NCBI GenBank assembly: GCA_965225715.1
Contig: CBDDBK010000002.1
Span: 558,001 to 622,000 of the forward strand
Direction: 5' to 3'
Source: CBDDBK01 sp965225715
GTDB lineage: Bacteria; Bacteroidota; Bacteroidia; Cytophagales; Flammeovirgaceae
DNA length: 64,000 nucleotides
The position numbers and the translations under genes are program-made. The notes beneath the pieces are model-generated. The model made no database searches. It saw only the letters and a list, made by a program, of their open reading frames with translations, and was not told the DNA's origin. How positions within the stretch are numbered: the first letter of the stretch is position 1; each line of letters starts with the position of its first letter. Positions 18,293-28,038 of the stretch are shown here, in pieces.

Positions 18293-18721
18293 ATGGAAGA
18301 AAAAGACATCCGTTGGATTCAACGATTGAACAATTACAATAAAGCCTTAGCAAAATTAAATGAAATTATTGATTATGTAAGTATTAATCCTTTGAATGAT
18401 GATCCTAGTTTAGACGACATAGTAAAGCAAGGTCTCATCCAAAGTTTTGAATATACTCATGAGTTAGCATGGAAGGTCATGAAAGACTTTTTACAAGACA
18501 TTGGAAGCCTAAAAATATATGGGTCTAAAGACGCCACCAGAGCAGCTTTTTCTGCTGAATTGATTTTAGATGGAGACATTTGGATGGAAATGGTTCAAAG
18601 CCGCAATAAAACGTCACATACTTATAATGAAGAAACGGCTAGTGAACTATTTACTACAATAATAAAAGACTACTACCCAGCTTTTATAGCTTTCCAAAAC
18701 GTTATGAAAGATAAAAAATAA
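18293..18721 (+). CDS. HEPN-domain toxin (HI0074 / nucleotidyltransferase-substrate-binding family)
   Basis: 142 aa, all helical. It carries the family signature QSFEYTHELAWKVMKDFL (~50-68) and the HEPN RNase motif RNKTSH (Arg104 and His109, the RX4H form) with SHTY after it. HEPN proteins of this group are RNases whose toxicity is neutralised by the MNT nucleotidyltransferase encoded next door. Here the MNT gene starts at 18830, 108 bp downstream, with a palindromic repeat in between, which is a wider gap than usual for the pair. The catalytic motif is intact. Confidence 0.85.
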   Translation: MEEKDIRWIQRLNNYNKALAKLNEIIDYVSINPLNDDPSLDDIVKQGLIQSFEYTHELAWKVMKDFLQDIGSLKIYGSKDATRAAFSAELILDGDIWMEMVQSRNKTSHTYNEETASELFTTIIKDYYPAFIAFQNVMKDKK

Positions 18722-18730
18722 AGTAATTTA

Positions 18731-18829
18731 TAGTGATGCTATTTTATTTTAGAAATAATCATTCTCAAAGTCAACAAGCTAAAATTCTCAAAAATCTTTT
18801 TTTCAAACGAAACCCCTATAATAATTCCT
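18731..18829 (-). repeat. Family 2 (3'-end) repeat, inverted copy
   Basis: Read on the minus strand it follows the family-2 core: GAAAAAAAGATTTTTGAGAA, a TTTTAGCTTGTTGACTT segment, then AATAAAATAGCAT. It separates the HEPN and MNT genes and reaches almost to the MNT start, so it may affect the ratio of toxin to antitoxin. Confidence 0.5.
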
Positions 18830-19204
18830 ATGTTCCGAACCATTGGCATTAAAGAAAAACAATTCACCGCTATAAACAGTATTTTTAAAAAGTATTCTGA
18901 AATAGAGGAAGTTATACTTTATGGTTCTCGTGCTATAGGCAATTATAAAAATGGCTCTGATATTGACCTTACTCTAAAAGGTAAAACGATTACCTTATCT
19001 TTACTTTTTAAAATTGAAACCGAATTAGACGATTTACTACTTCCTCACGAAATAGATCTTTCTATTTACCATAAAATAGAAAAGGATGATTTACTCAAAC
19101 ATATTAAGCGGGTAGGTCGTATATTTTATGAAAATATTGGTTATCACAGCAAAGTTATAAAATTTAAAAAATTGCCCAAAAGTATTAATTCACTACAAAA
19201 TTGA
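18830..19204 (+). CDS. MNT-type nucleotidyltransferase antitoxin
   Basis: 124 aa. The minimal nucleotidyltransferase fold is shown by LYGSRAIGNYKNGSDIDLTL (GS at 32-33, Asp44 and Asp46) and a third acidic strand EIDLSIY (Asp76). In HEPN-MNT modules this enzyme inactivates the HEPN toxin by transferring AMP to a Tyr near the HEPN active site; the toxin's SHTY tyrosine fits that. The last ~17 residues after FYENIGYHS are basic and unlike the family, and the frame runs 20 bp into the convergent leuS 3' end, so the original stop may have been lost. Confidence 0.85.
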   Translation: MFRTIGIKEKQFTAINSIFKKYSEIEEVILYGSRAIGNYKNGSDIDLTLKGKTITLSLLFKIETELDDLLLPHEIDLSIYHKIEKDDLLKHIKRVGRIFYENIGYHSKVIKFKKLPKSINSLQN

Positions 19205-21968
19205 CCAACTTGTTAGGCACCACAATTACTTTACGAATAGTTCTGTTATTTATCCATTTTTCTAAGTCCACCGAACTTTTAACTTCTTCTTCTATTTCCT
19301 TAGAAGAAAGTTCTTTTTTTAACTCAACAAGCGCTCGTTTTTTCCCATTGACCGAAACAACATATTTTACTGTTTTCTTTTCAAAATATTTAGCTTCCCA
19401 TTTTGGAAATTGGGCAAGATGAATACTCTGAACATGACCAAGTTTTGACCATAACTCTTCGACAATATGAGGAGCAAAAGGTGCTAAAGCAATTAATAAA
19501 TCTTTTAAAATAGAGTAGTTGGTACAGTTTAATTTTTTGAGATCATTAACACAAATCATAAAAGTACTTACACAAGTATTTATAGATAAGCGTTCTAAAT
19601 CATCTTCAATTTTTTTAAGCGTTTGATGCAAAATAGTTAACATGTCTGGAGTCGGTTTATTATCAGAGATTTGAAGGTTTCCACTATCGTCAAAAAATAA
19701 ACTCCATAATTTTTTCAAAAATTTCACAACACCTTCTATACTTTCAGTATTCCAAGGCTTATTTTGAGATATTGGTCCTAAAAACATTTCGTAAAGCCTT
19801 AGGCTGTCGGTTCCATATTCAGTAATAACAGCATCGGGATTGACAACATTGTATTTTGATTTAGACATTTTTTCGACAAGCCTTTGGCAATAGAAATTGC
19901 CGTTTTTATCAGATTCAAAAATAGCTTCTTCGTGTTCCGGTCGCCATTTTTTGAATTTTTCTATATTAAGTTTATTATCCTTAACTAAGGCAATATCGAC
20001 GCGCATAACTGCTGTTTTTAAGTTTTTTTCTAATTCTTCTTTTATATTATAAGAAACAAAACGGTTTTGATTTTTAATTTTATAAATAAAAGCCGAATTA
20101 CCTTGTATCATACCCTGATTAAAAAGATGTTTAAAGGGTTCTTGAAAAGGAATTTTTCCTATATCATATAGAAATAAATTCCAAAATCGTGAATAAAGCA
20201 AATGACTAGTCGCATGTTCGGTGCCACCGATGTATAAATCTACTTGTTTCCAGTAATTTATTTTTTCAAAAGCGGCAAAGTTTTTATTATTATCCGGATC
20301 CATATACCGTAAAGAATACCAACTGGATCCGGCCCAAACAGGCATGGTATTAATTTCAAGCGGATATTTATTTTTATATTTCCAATTCTTAACTCTCGAA
20401 AGTGGACCAGCAAGGTCACCAGTGGGTTTAAAATTTTCTAAATGAGGTAATTTTAAAGGTAAATCTTTTTCGTCAATAAGTTGGGGTAAATTATTTTCGT
20501 CGTAATAAATAGGCACAGGTTCTCCCCAATACCGTTGACGAGCAAAAATAGCATCCCGCATTTTATAATTAATAGTTGCTTTACCAAGCCCCTTATTTTT
20601 AGCTTTTTGAATTATAATTTGAATAGCTTTTTTTGTAGACAAACCATTTAAGAAGTCTGAATTAATCATTTTACCTTGTTTTTTTATGCAAGGATTATCC
20701 AAGTTTTCAGTACCCTCAATAATACATTTTATAGGCAAATCGAAATGTTTGGCAAATCGGAAATCTCTATCATCTGAAGAAGGTACAGCCATAATGACTC
20801 CTGTGCCATAGTTTTCTAAAACATAATCTGCCAGCCAAAGAGGTACAAGTTTTCCATTAAAAGGGTTTGTAACATAAATACCTGTAAAAATGCCTGATAT
20901 TGTTTTTTCACTCAAACGTTGCCGTTCAGAGCGTTTCTTTACTTTAGAAACATAATTTTCAACATCTTTTTTTTGAGCTAATGAAGTCAAATGGGGTACA
21001 AGTTTATGTTCGGGAGCCATAACCAGATAAGTTACTCCGAAAATTGTATCTGGACGAGTAGTGAAAGTTATAAGTTCAATATTTTGGTTTTGAACTTTAA
21101 ACTTTAAATTCAAGCCAAAAGATTTACCTATCCAATTGCGCTGCATTTCTTTCATGGCATTAGACCAATTGAGCTTGGTTAAATTTTTATCCAGCCTATC
21201 AGCAAAAGCCGTTACACGCATCATCCATTGTTTAATTTTTCGTTTTTCTATAGGATGTTCACCGCGTTCAGAAACCCCATCTTTTATGTCATCATTAGCC
21301 AAAACAGTGCCCAAAGCAGGACACCAATTTACATATTCTTCCGATAAATAAGTTAAACGGTAACCTAGCAAAATTTCTTGCTGTTCTTTGACAGACATTT
21401 TAAGCCAACTTTTAGCATCAAATAAGGGTAAATTTTCACTACAAGCTGCTTGTATATTTTGATTACCTTCTTTCTCAAAGACAGCAATCAATTCACTGAT
21501 GGAGCGTGATTTGTCAGTTTTTTTATCATACCAATGCAAAAAAAGTTGGCTAAAAATCCACTGCGTCCACTTATAATAATTAGGATTTGAAGTATTAACT
21601 TCCCTGCTCCAGTCGTATGAAAGTCCAAGTTTTTTGAGTTGTTTCTTGTAGGTATTTATATTTTTTTCAGTCGTAATAGCAGGGTGAATGTTATGTTCTA
21701 TAGCATGCTGTTCGGCGGGTAGACCAAAAGAATCAAAGCCCATAGGATGTAAAACTTCATAGCCTTTTAAGCGCTTATAACGACTAATAATATCTGAAGC
21801 AATATAGCCCAAGGGATGTCCAACATGCAAACCGGCTCCAGAAGGATAAGGAAACATATCTAAAACATAATATTTTGGTTTCTTTGGGTTTTCTTTAACC
21901 TTATAAATATTTTGTTCCGCCCAATATTTCTGCCACTTTTTTTCTATTTCTTTGTGTTTATAAAGCAT
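19185..21968 (-). CDS. leuS: Leucyl-tRNA synthetase
   Basis: 927 aa, full length for a bacteroidotal LeuRS. Class I signatures are intact: LHVGHPLGY (HIGH box, 48-51) and VEKMSKSKYN (KMSKS, about 700). The CP1 editing domain is present (TTRPDTIFGVTYLVMAPEH), and an anticodon-binding domain and C-terminal domain follow. It charges tRNA-Leu in the cytosol and is essential. It is transcribed alone, convergent with the MNT gene (20 bp overlap). Just upstream on its strand TAGATTTTG could serve as a -7-like element. No T-box or other leader structure is apparent. Confidence 0.98.
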   Translation of the reverse strand: MLYKHKEIEKKWQKYWAEQNIYKVKENPKKPKYYVLDMFPYPSGAGLHVGHPLGYIASDIISRYKRLKGYEVLHPMGFDSFGLPAEQHAIEHNIHPAITTEKNINTYKKQLKKLGLSYDWSREVNTSNPNYYKWTQWIFSQLFLHWYDKKTDKSRSISELIAVFEKEGNQNIQAACSENLPLFDAKSWLKMSVKEQQEILLGYRLTYLSEEYVNWCPALGTVLANDDIKDGVSERGEHPIEKRKIKQWMMRVTAFADRLDKNLTKLNWSNAMKEMQRNWIGKSFGLNLKFKVQNQNIELITFTTRPDTIFGVTYLVMAPEHKLVPHLTSLAQKKDVENYVSKVKKRSERQRLSEKTISGIFTGIYVTNPFNGKLVPLWLADYVLENYGTGVIMAVPSSDDRDFRFAKHFDLPIKCIIEGTENLDNPCIKKQGKMINSDFLNGLSTKKAIQIIIQKAKNKGLGKATINYKMRDAIFARQRYWGEPVPIYYDENNLPQLIDEKDLPLKLPHLENFKPTGDLAGPLSRVKNWKYKNKYPLEINTMPVWAGSSWYSLRYMDPDNNKNFAAFEKINYWKQVDLYIGGTEHATSHLLYSRFWNLFLYDIGKIPFQEPFKHLFNQGMIQGNSAFIYKIKNQNRFVSYNIKEELEKNLKTAVMRVDIALVKDNKLNIEKFKKWRPEHEEAIFESDKNGNFYCQRLVEKMSKSKYNVVNPDAVITEYGTDSLRLYEMFLGPISQNKPWNTESIEGVVKFLKKLWSLFFDDSGNLQISDNKPTPDMLTILHQTLKKIEDDLERLSINTCVSTFMICVNDLKKLNCTNYSILKDLLIALAPFAPHIVEELWSKLGHVQSIHLAQFPKWEAKYFEKKTVKYVVSVNGKKRALVELKKELSSKEIEEEVKSSVDLEKWINNRTIRKVIVVPNKLVNFVVN

Positions 21969-22231
21969 TATTAATCTGTATGAACTATTGCAAAATCTAA
22001 GTAACTCTTTTTTCAGTTACAATAATAATAATAAAAAAATAACTTTGAGAAATGAACTATTAAATAAAGGTATGAAATGGACTTATAGATTTCCTACGCA
22101 TCATCATTTCCTACGCCATTTGTTACGAAATTTAGACTTTGAAATATTTGTAAATCATAGTTTTATAAATAGCCTAAATTAAAAGTGTATAGTAACATGA
22201 GTTCGACATAAGTTTTAGGTATTTTGCTTTA

Positions 22232-23131
22232 GAGCGTGTTTAGTTTTTTATTTTGATTTTGAAAAGAGCGTTAAATTTCATAAAATAGCACTTTTATTTT
22301 CACTCTAAATGGGTGCTATTGCTTTATGGAAAAGAAACACGTTTCTAAACAAAAAAACATAATGCTATATGATGACGCCCTATGGGTGAAGATAGAAAGA
22401 TATTTTCCTCATGCCAAAGGCAAGAGAAAATACAAACAAAGAGATGTTTTTAATGTTTGCTTATTCATAATCAAGACAGGTATACAATGGCAAAATTTAC
22501 CTGAGAAATATCCGTCCTATAATCTCGTTTTTTTTATTTTAGCAAATGGAAACAAGCTGGTACTTGAGACAATTTACTAGTACAACTTATTAAAAATGAG
22601 CGTAATAATTATGGAAGAAATGATCAAACCAGTCCTATAGCTATAGATAATCGACGTGTTAAACAGAGTAGTTTTATGCCAAAGGATATAGGGGTAGATA
22701 GGGGTAAAAAAGTAAAGGGCAGAAAAGGGCATATAGCTGTCGATGGTTTGGGTCTGCCCCTAGGTATATCCGTTACTTCCGCTAATACATATGATGGTAA
22801 AGAAGGTGTAAACTTACTCGACAAGCTGCGCGGACGTAATAAAAGAGAAGACTTTATTTTGTGTTGATAAGAGTTATCGGGGTGATTTTATCAAGGCTGT
22901 GGATTCTTTAAATTGTCTTGTTGATGTTGGTCAGCCGCCTCCTTCAGAGCGTGGTTTTGTACCTAAGAAAAGGGCTTTGGCAAGCAGAATGGAGTTTTGC
23001 TTGGTTAAATTTTTACCCTAGGTTGAGTAAAGATTACGAAAAAACTGTAGAATCGGCTTTAGCATTCATTCAAATAGCATTTATTAACATCCTTTTGAAC
23101 AGAATAGAGGATAAAAAAGCTAAACACGTTC
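22232..23131 (+). mobile_element. IS5 family element, degenerate (about 900 bp)
   Basis: The left end GAGCGTGTTTAG at 22232 matches the right end CTAAACACGTTC at 23120-23131 in inverted orientation, with one mismatch. The span contains the broken transposase at 22326. Flanking bases are TTTA and TAAA, so an exact target duplication is not clear. The sequence from 23132 to 23376 is open but resembles nothing I know; it may be host DNA interrupted by the insertion. Confidence 0.65.
22326..23115 (+). pseudogene. IS5 family transposase, multiply frameshifted
   Basis: The N-terminal DUF4096-type region reads WVKIERYFPH and FIIKTGIQWQNLPEKYPSY (22326 to ~22510). A shift follows near 22525-22560, then IAIDNRRVKQSS and GRKGHIAVDGLGLPLGISVT. 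A stop near 22864-22866 (LC stop) interrupts the second Asp region (DKSYRGDFIKAVD), and another shift near 22970 leads to AEWSFAWLNFYPRLSKDYE, which holds the catalytic Glu context. At least three lesions make it inactive. Confidence 0.85.
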
Positions 23132-23490
23132 TAAATTCTTTACAAAAGTCATTAAATAGAGCAGAAAATTTGAATAATTTTATAATCGTTAATCATAGCA
23201 GAAATTTTAGTAACCTGTCTAATATATTTATTGTTAATATGATAAAGACATTAAGTTATTGTTTTTCTGCTTCTTATATTTTAAAATGTGTTATGGAATC
23301 TCAAAAAGTAGACTTATTTGTAGCAACAAACGGTAAATTTTTTACCGGCAACCAAATCGAAACAATTAAGGATTGACTTATATCTATAGATGATTCCCAG
23401 TGAGTTTTTATAAATCGAACCCATGTTTAACGCCTTAAATCATATAGAACCATAATTTTATAACCTATCTTTCATTATTTATTATTATTT

Positions 23491-24726
23491 ATGGATATTT
23501 TACATTTGCTTGGTAAGAAGAAACAGCCTAATAAAATTACTATTTTCTTACCTGCTTCGAAAAGTGAAAGCAATCGGGCTTTGATTATTCAAGCTTTAAG
23601 CCAAGAAACAATTCATCTTGAAAATTTATCTAAAGCCCGTGATACTCAGACAATGATTCAACTTTTAAAAAGCAGTCTTCCCACTTTAGATGTATTAGAT
23701 GCGGGTACAACTATGCGTTTTTTAACTGCTTATTGTGTAGCCAGCCAAAAAGCCAAAATATTAACAGGTACAGCACGTATGCAACAACGTCCTATTGGTA
23801 TTTTAGTAGATGCTTTAAGACATTTAGGCGCTAATATTTCTTATCTCAAAAACGAGAAATTTCCTCCAATCCAAATTTCAAGGTTCGAACAAAAAAATCA
23901 TGAAGTCGTCTTAAAAGCAGACATAAGCAGTCAATATGTATCTGCTTTACTTATGATAGCACCTACTTTGCCAAAAGGTTTAAAAATTAAACTATTAGGG
24001 CAAATTTCTTCAAAACCCTATATAATGATGACTTTAACTTTGATGAAATATTTTGGTATTAAAGAATACAATTGGCAAGATGAAACCATATTCATTCCAA
24101 AACAAAAATACAGAAGTGCTAGTTATTGCATAGAATCAGATTGGTCAGGAGCTAGCTATTGGTACAGCATAGTTGCTTTAAGTCGAAATACTGATTTAAA
24201 AGTAATGCTAAAGGGCCTAAAGAAGCAGTCTTTTCAAGGAGACCAAATCATTGTCAGTATTATGGACTCATTAGGTGTGAAAACGTCTTTTGAAGACGAT
24301 GGGATTTTATTATCAAAAAAAGAAAGTCAAAAAGAATTTTCTTACAATTTTAATACCTGTCCCGATTTAGCCCAAACTGTAGCAGTTATTTGTGCTATTA
24401 AAGGTATTCAGGCTTATTTAAAGGGGCTTCATTCTTTACCATTAAAAGAAACAAACCGGCTTATGGCTTTAAAAACGGAGTTAGAAAAATTTAATGTTAA
24501 ACTTAGCATCCAAAATAATAAATCTTTATTTATAACTCCTTCAGTCTTAATTTTTAATAATCCTATTATAGAAACTTACGAAGATCACAGAATGGCAATG
24601 GCTTTTGCCCCACTAAGTTTATTATATCCTTTAAAAATCAAGAACCCTAAAGTTGTCAATAAGTCTTATCCAAGTTTTTGGGAAGATTTAAAATGGGTTG
24701 TAAATATCAATAGTCAAAAGCTATAA
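23491..24726 (+). CDS. aroA: 3-phosphoshikimate 1-carboxyvinyltransferase (EPSP synthase)
   Basis: 411 aa, normal length. It catalyses the sixth step of the shikimate pathway, joining phosphoenolpyruvate to shikimate-3-phosphate. Conserved sites: PASKSESNRALI near the N-terminus (Lys and Ser binding S3P), DAGTTMRFLTAY, TGTARMQQRPIG, DWSGASYW, LKETNRL and YEDHRMAMAF. The PEP-loop form DAGTTMRF differs from the enterobacterial NAGTAMRP and is usual in Bacteroidota. It stands alone and is convergent with iadA, 64 bp away. Its presence implies that the organism makes its own aromatic amino acids, at least in part. Confidence 0.96.
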   Translation: MDILHLLGKKKQPNKITIFLPASKSESNRALIIQALSQETIHLENLSKARDTQTMIQLLKSSLPTLDVLDAGTTMRFLTAYCVASQKAKILTGTARMQQRPIGILVDALRHLGANISYLKNEKFPPIQISRFEQKNHEVVLKADISSQYVSALLMIAPTLPKGLKIKLLGQISSKPYIMMTLTLMKYFGIKEYNWQDETIFIPKQKYRSASYCIESDWSGASYWYSIVALSRNTDLKVMLKGLKKQSFQGDQIIVSIMDSLGVKTSFEDDGILLSKKESQKEFSYNFNTCPDLAQTVAVICAIKGIQAYLKGLHSLPLKETNRLMALKTELEKFNVKLSIQNNKSLFITPSVLIFNNPIIETYEDHRMAMAFAPLSLLYPLKIKNPKVVNKSYPSFWEDLKWVVNINSQKL

Positions 24727-24790
24727 ATAGTTGGTTTTCAAAAAGTTTATAATTTAAAGATTTTCATTATGGACTGGACTCATTTATTAA

Positions 24791-25933
24791 TCATTCAAAG
24801 GCTCCCTTTTTTATAATTTTTGTTTCTTTCATCATAAGCTCACCTTTTGAAATAACATCTACCAAGTTAAAAGCATCATCGAAAAGACAAATATCGGCAT
24901 CAGCTCCCAAAATTAAATGTCCTTTATGCTTGAGAGAAAGATTTTTAGCAGGATTTAAAGTAACTAATTTTAAAGCATCGCTAATGCTTACTTCCTTTGT
25001 CTGAATAAGTTTTTGAACTTGTTGTAAATTAAGATCTAGCGGTGCTTTTTTAAACCCAATAATATGACCATCTTTATCAGTTTTTCCCAAGCCTGCATTT
25101 CCATCACTGCTGAATGTCATAGTATCTATGGAAGCACCTTTTTCCAATCCATAAAGAACAGTTTTATAGGGTTCTTCATATTGGGTACCACCTGTAGAAA
25201 TATCGATCATACCTCCTTTTTTGGAAAACACTATTGCTTGATCAAATAAGTCTTGTGTTTTGCCTACATGAGTAGGTGATAGGTGAGCAATTGGGAAAAG
25301 TTTTTTATTGACAATATCTAAAAGAAGTTCTATTTTACTTTCTTGTAAACCTAAATGAATATGTAAAATTCCTCCTTTGCCCGAAATGAGCCCACCAACT
25401 CGAACTTCCCTTAGATACCGGAGCAGCTCTTTTTGACTAGGAAAAGAAGATCGTTCATCGCTGATGGCTATTTTACAGCCTAAAACTTTATCAATAAATA
25501 TAATGTCATCCTGTATGGTGCCTGTAAGTGTGATGGGTGGTATACCAAAATAACTTGTATGCATATAAGCGGTAATACCTTCAGCATCTAAGGCTTTAGC
25601 TTTGGCATATAAAGTTTTGAGACTTCTAGCACTGCCGTCGGTGCCTAATAGACCAACCACGGTAGTTGTACCACAAGCAATTAATTCACTTAAAGCTACT
25701 TCTGGAGTCATGGAAATAAAACCGTGTTTACCACCTGCACCAGTAATATGGATATGTTGATCAATAAACCCGGGTGTAGCATATTTACCTTGGCCATCAA
25801 TAATGTCAACATGAGGAATATTAATGGTTTTTTCAATGCTTACAATTTTTTCTCCGGCAATTAATAGGTCTTTATAGCCAAGTGAATTAGGTGCAAAAAC
25901 ATTTACGTTTTTTACTATTTTTAACAGAGACAT
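24791..25933 (-). CDS. iadA: Isoaspartyl dipeptidase (beta-aspartyl-peptidase)
   Basis: 380 aa from ATG 25933. It belongs to the amidohydrolase superfamily with a binuclear metal site. The His pair is in GFIDQHIHITGAGG (His60, His62); KIAISDERSS carries the Lys that is carboxylated in the family; GILHIHLG and LSPTHVG supply further His ligands; FSSDGNAG gives the catalytic Asp. It cleaves isoaspartyl dipeptides arising from damaged proteins, in the cytosol. No cyanophycinase gene is adjacent, so a link to cyanophycin is not supported. The spacer 25934-26418 (485 bp) upstream is very AT-rich and shows no gene, only presumptive promoter sequence for the two divergent neighbours. Confidence 0.93.
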   Translation of the reverse strand: MSLLKIVKNVNVFAPNSLGYKDLLIAGEKIVSIEKTINIPHVDIIDGQGKYATPGFIDQHIHITGAGGKHGFISMTPEVALSELIACGTTTVVGLLGTDGSARSLKTLYAKAKALDAEGITAYMHTSYFGIPPITLTGTIQDDIIFIDKVLGCKIAISDERSSFPSQKELLRYLREVRVGGLISGKGGILHIHLGLQESKIELLLDIVNKKLFPIAHLSPTHVGKTQDLFDQAIVFSKKGGMIDISTGGTQYEEPYKTVLYGLEKGASIDTMTFSSDGNAGLGKTDKDGHIIGFKKAPLDLNLQQVQKLIQTKEVSISDALKLVTLNPAKNLSLKHKGHLILGADADICLFDDAFNLVDVISKGELMMKETKIIKKGAFE

Positions 25934-26418
25934 AACCAATCGTATTATTAAAAAATTGAATTTAACTTTTTACAAAATTTCCAAAGAATTATTTTTTATC
26001 GGTATTTTTTATTATAGTACCCGATACGAAATAAACTGACAGCTAATTTTTAGTTTTAGCATTATTTCTTAATTGATCCTATAATAGTTCAGTAAATTTT
26101 TATATTACAAGTTTAAAAAATGTTAATATTTTAATAATCAATGTATTATTAATTTAAAACTATGAATTTTTTATTGAACTATTGATAAAAGGAATTATAA
26201 ATACAATAGTTCTTTTTTATAACTTTTTTCAAAATATTAATGTCGAGATTATAACTAAAATTACAAAAAGAATACTAAAGCAAATAATTGGTCTACTTTA
26301 TTTTTAAAAAAGTGAAAATAATTTTGTAGAGAGTAAAAATAGTCTCTGTTTTAGCTAAAGTCTCAAAGGTTTAATACACTGATTTTTTTTATTTAAAATA
26401 ATTACCAGACATTTTAAC

Positions 26419-27627
26419 ATGATAAAAGAACTTGTTTTTGTTGATTTTCCTGTTGATACTTTATCTTTTAGGCCATTTACCTACACCCGTCCTATCGCTA
26501 ATTTGCTTTTGGGAATCAATAAAATAGATATTAAATGGGCAGAACGTTTAAACTTGTCTAAATTTTCATATTTAACTGAAAATCATTTATATCCTAAATT
26601 TTCTAAACCTCAAAAAAATTCCTTAAAACCAAATTATTTATATATTAACAGTATATTTTTACCTTACCAAAAAGAGAGTATTAATGGCATCCAATCTTTA
26701 CATATTGGTGAAAGTCTTTATTTTGAAGGAACTTTTTTAGCCCTACATAGCTCGGAATTAATAGATAATTTAGCTGTTTTTTTTAAAAAAGTTTTGGAAA
26801 GTTCTAAAAAACAGCTTTTAGAAGAACCTGTTTTGCTCAAAAATAGCCTTGATCTATTTAAAAAAAATGGACTTGCCATCCAGAAAGATTTTACCTTTTT
26901 AACTCAAAATAGAAAAAGTGAAGACTTTGAAGACCCTCATACTGTTTGTTATGGGAAGGACTATATTTTTATCGAAAAAGGAGCAAAAGTCTATAATAGT
27001 ACTCTTATAGCTGATCGAGATAGCCCTATTTATATTGGTAAAGATACTGTTATAGAAGCTAATAGTGTCATTAAAGGGGCTTTTGTTTTGGGTGAAAAGT
27101 CACAACTGAATATGGGCAGTAAAATTAAGGGTGATACTAGTATAGGACAATCTTGTAAAATTGGAGGTGAACTTAGTAATGTTATTATTAATGATTATAG
27201 CAATAAAGGTCATGACGGTTTTTTGGGCAATGCAGTTTTGGGACAATGGTGTAATTTGGGCGCAGGTACCAATGCGTCTAATTTAAAAAATAATTATAGT
27301 TTTATCAAACTTTGGGATTATACAAGTCAAGATTTTATCCAGACCCAAGAACAATTTTGTGGCTTGCTCATGGGAGACCATAGCAAAACAGGGATTGGAA
27401 CAACATTTAATACGGCTACTGTGGTTGGAGTAGGGGTTAACATTTTTGGTGCTGGCTTTCCTCCAAAATATATTCCTTCATTCTCTTGGGGAGGTGTAGA
27501 AGGTTTTCAAAAATTTGACTTTGAAAAATTCTGTCTAATGGCAAAAAATATGATGGAAAGACGAAAAATTAAATTTCACAAAATAGAAGAACAGCTTTTT
27601 AAATATATTTTTCAAAAAGAAGACTAA
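26419..27627 (+). CDS. GlmU-like UDP-GlcNAc diphosphorylase / glucosamine-1-phosphate acetyltransferase (alternative bacteroidotal type)
   Basis: 402 aa. The opening FVDFPVDTLSFRPFTYTRPIA is typical of the bacteroidotal family in which the usual GlmU N-terminal loop is replaced. From ~195 on, a left-handed beta helix of hexapeptide repeats is visible (IYIGKDTVIEANSVI, then LNMGSKIKGDTSIGQSCKI), with acetyltransferase-type residues near NLGAGTNASNLKNNY. Members are annotated as the route to UDP-N-acetylglucosamine for peptidoglycan and lipid A when classical GlmU is absent. The assignment is by overall pattern. The gene is followed by a long palindromic repeat. Confidence 0.85.
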   Translation: MIKELVFVDFPVDTLSFRPFTYTRPIANLLLGINKIDIKWAERLNLSKFSYLTENHLYPKFSKPQKNSLKPNYLYINSIFLPYQKESINGIQSLHIGESLYFEGTFLALHSSELIDNLAVFFKKVLESSKKQLLEEPVLLKNSLDLFKKNGLAIQKDFTFLTQNRKSEDFEDPHTVCYGKDYIFIEKGAKVYNSTLIADRDSPIYIGKDTVIEANSVIKGAFVLGEKSQLNMGSKIKGDTSIGQSCKIGGELSNVIINDYSNKGHDGFLGNAVLGQWCNLGAGTNASNLKNNYSFIKLWDYTSQDFIQTQEQFCGLLMGDHSKTGIGTTFNTATVVGVGVNIFGAGFPPKYIPSFSWGGVEGFQKFDFEKFCLMAKNMMERRKIKFHKIEEQLFKYIFQKED

Positions 27628-27639
27628 TTTTATAGAAAA

Positions 27640-27810
27640 GCTATTTTATTTTATGAAACGTTAAGTTTCAATACCAATAGGTTAGAATCCGAAAAACGCT
27701 CTTTTTCAAGTAACCTGAGTATAGTTATAATCACTTCACTTGAAAAGAGGATTTTGAAAAGGTTTAACTTATTGATATTAAACACAAACCTTTCCTAATA
27801 AAAATAACGC
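27640..27810. repeat. Family 2 repeat, two-armed palindromic copy
   Basis: This is the fullest copy of the family. The left arm (GCTATTTTATTTTATGAAAC, then CAATACCAATAGGTTAGAAT and CTCTTTTTCAAG) is the imperfect reverse complement of the right arm (CTTGAAAAGAGGATTTTGAA, then TTTAACTTATTGATATTAAA and AATAAAAATAACGCTA), around a centre near 27720-27745. The transcript could fold into a long hairpin just after the GlmU-like gene. The rest of 27811-28038 is AT-rich with nothing recognisable. Confidence 0.6.
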
Positions 27811-28038
27811 TACTATATCAATTATTAAAAATGGATAGTTCAATTAACATAGAGTTTATTCTATAATTGATTGGAAAACTGCTTTTTATTAATAAATTAC
27901 ATATTTTTTTGTTTCCCTAATGTTTTTAAACTATCAAATTATTGGCTATAATCAAATTTTTATAATTTTAAGGACTTACATTAACTAATTTGTATTCAGT
28001 ATTTTATAATTTATACTTCTTGTCGCATTTTTTACATT

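Noticed and set aside
21988..22182. 64-codon ORF upstream of leuS
   Set aside because: It has low-complexity Asn/Lys and His runs and overlaps the presumed leuS promoter; no recognisable domain, so treated as chance.
24791..25933. Dihydroorotase or D-aminoacylase as the identity of the amidohydrolase
   Set aside because: The QHIHITGAGG start, KIAISDERSS and FSSDGNAG pattern fits isoaspartyl dipeptidase better.
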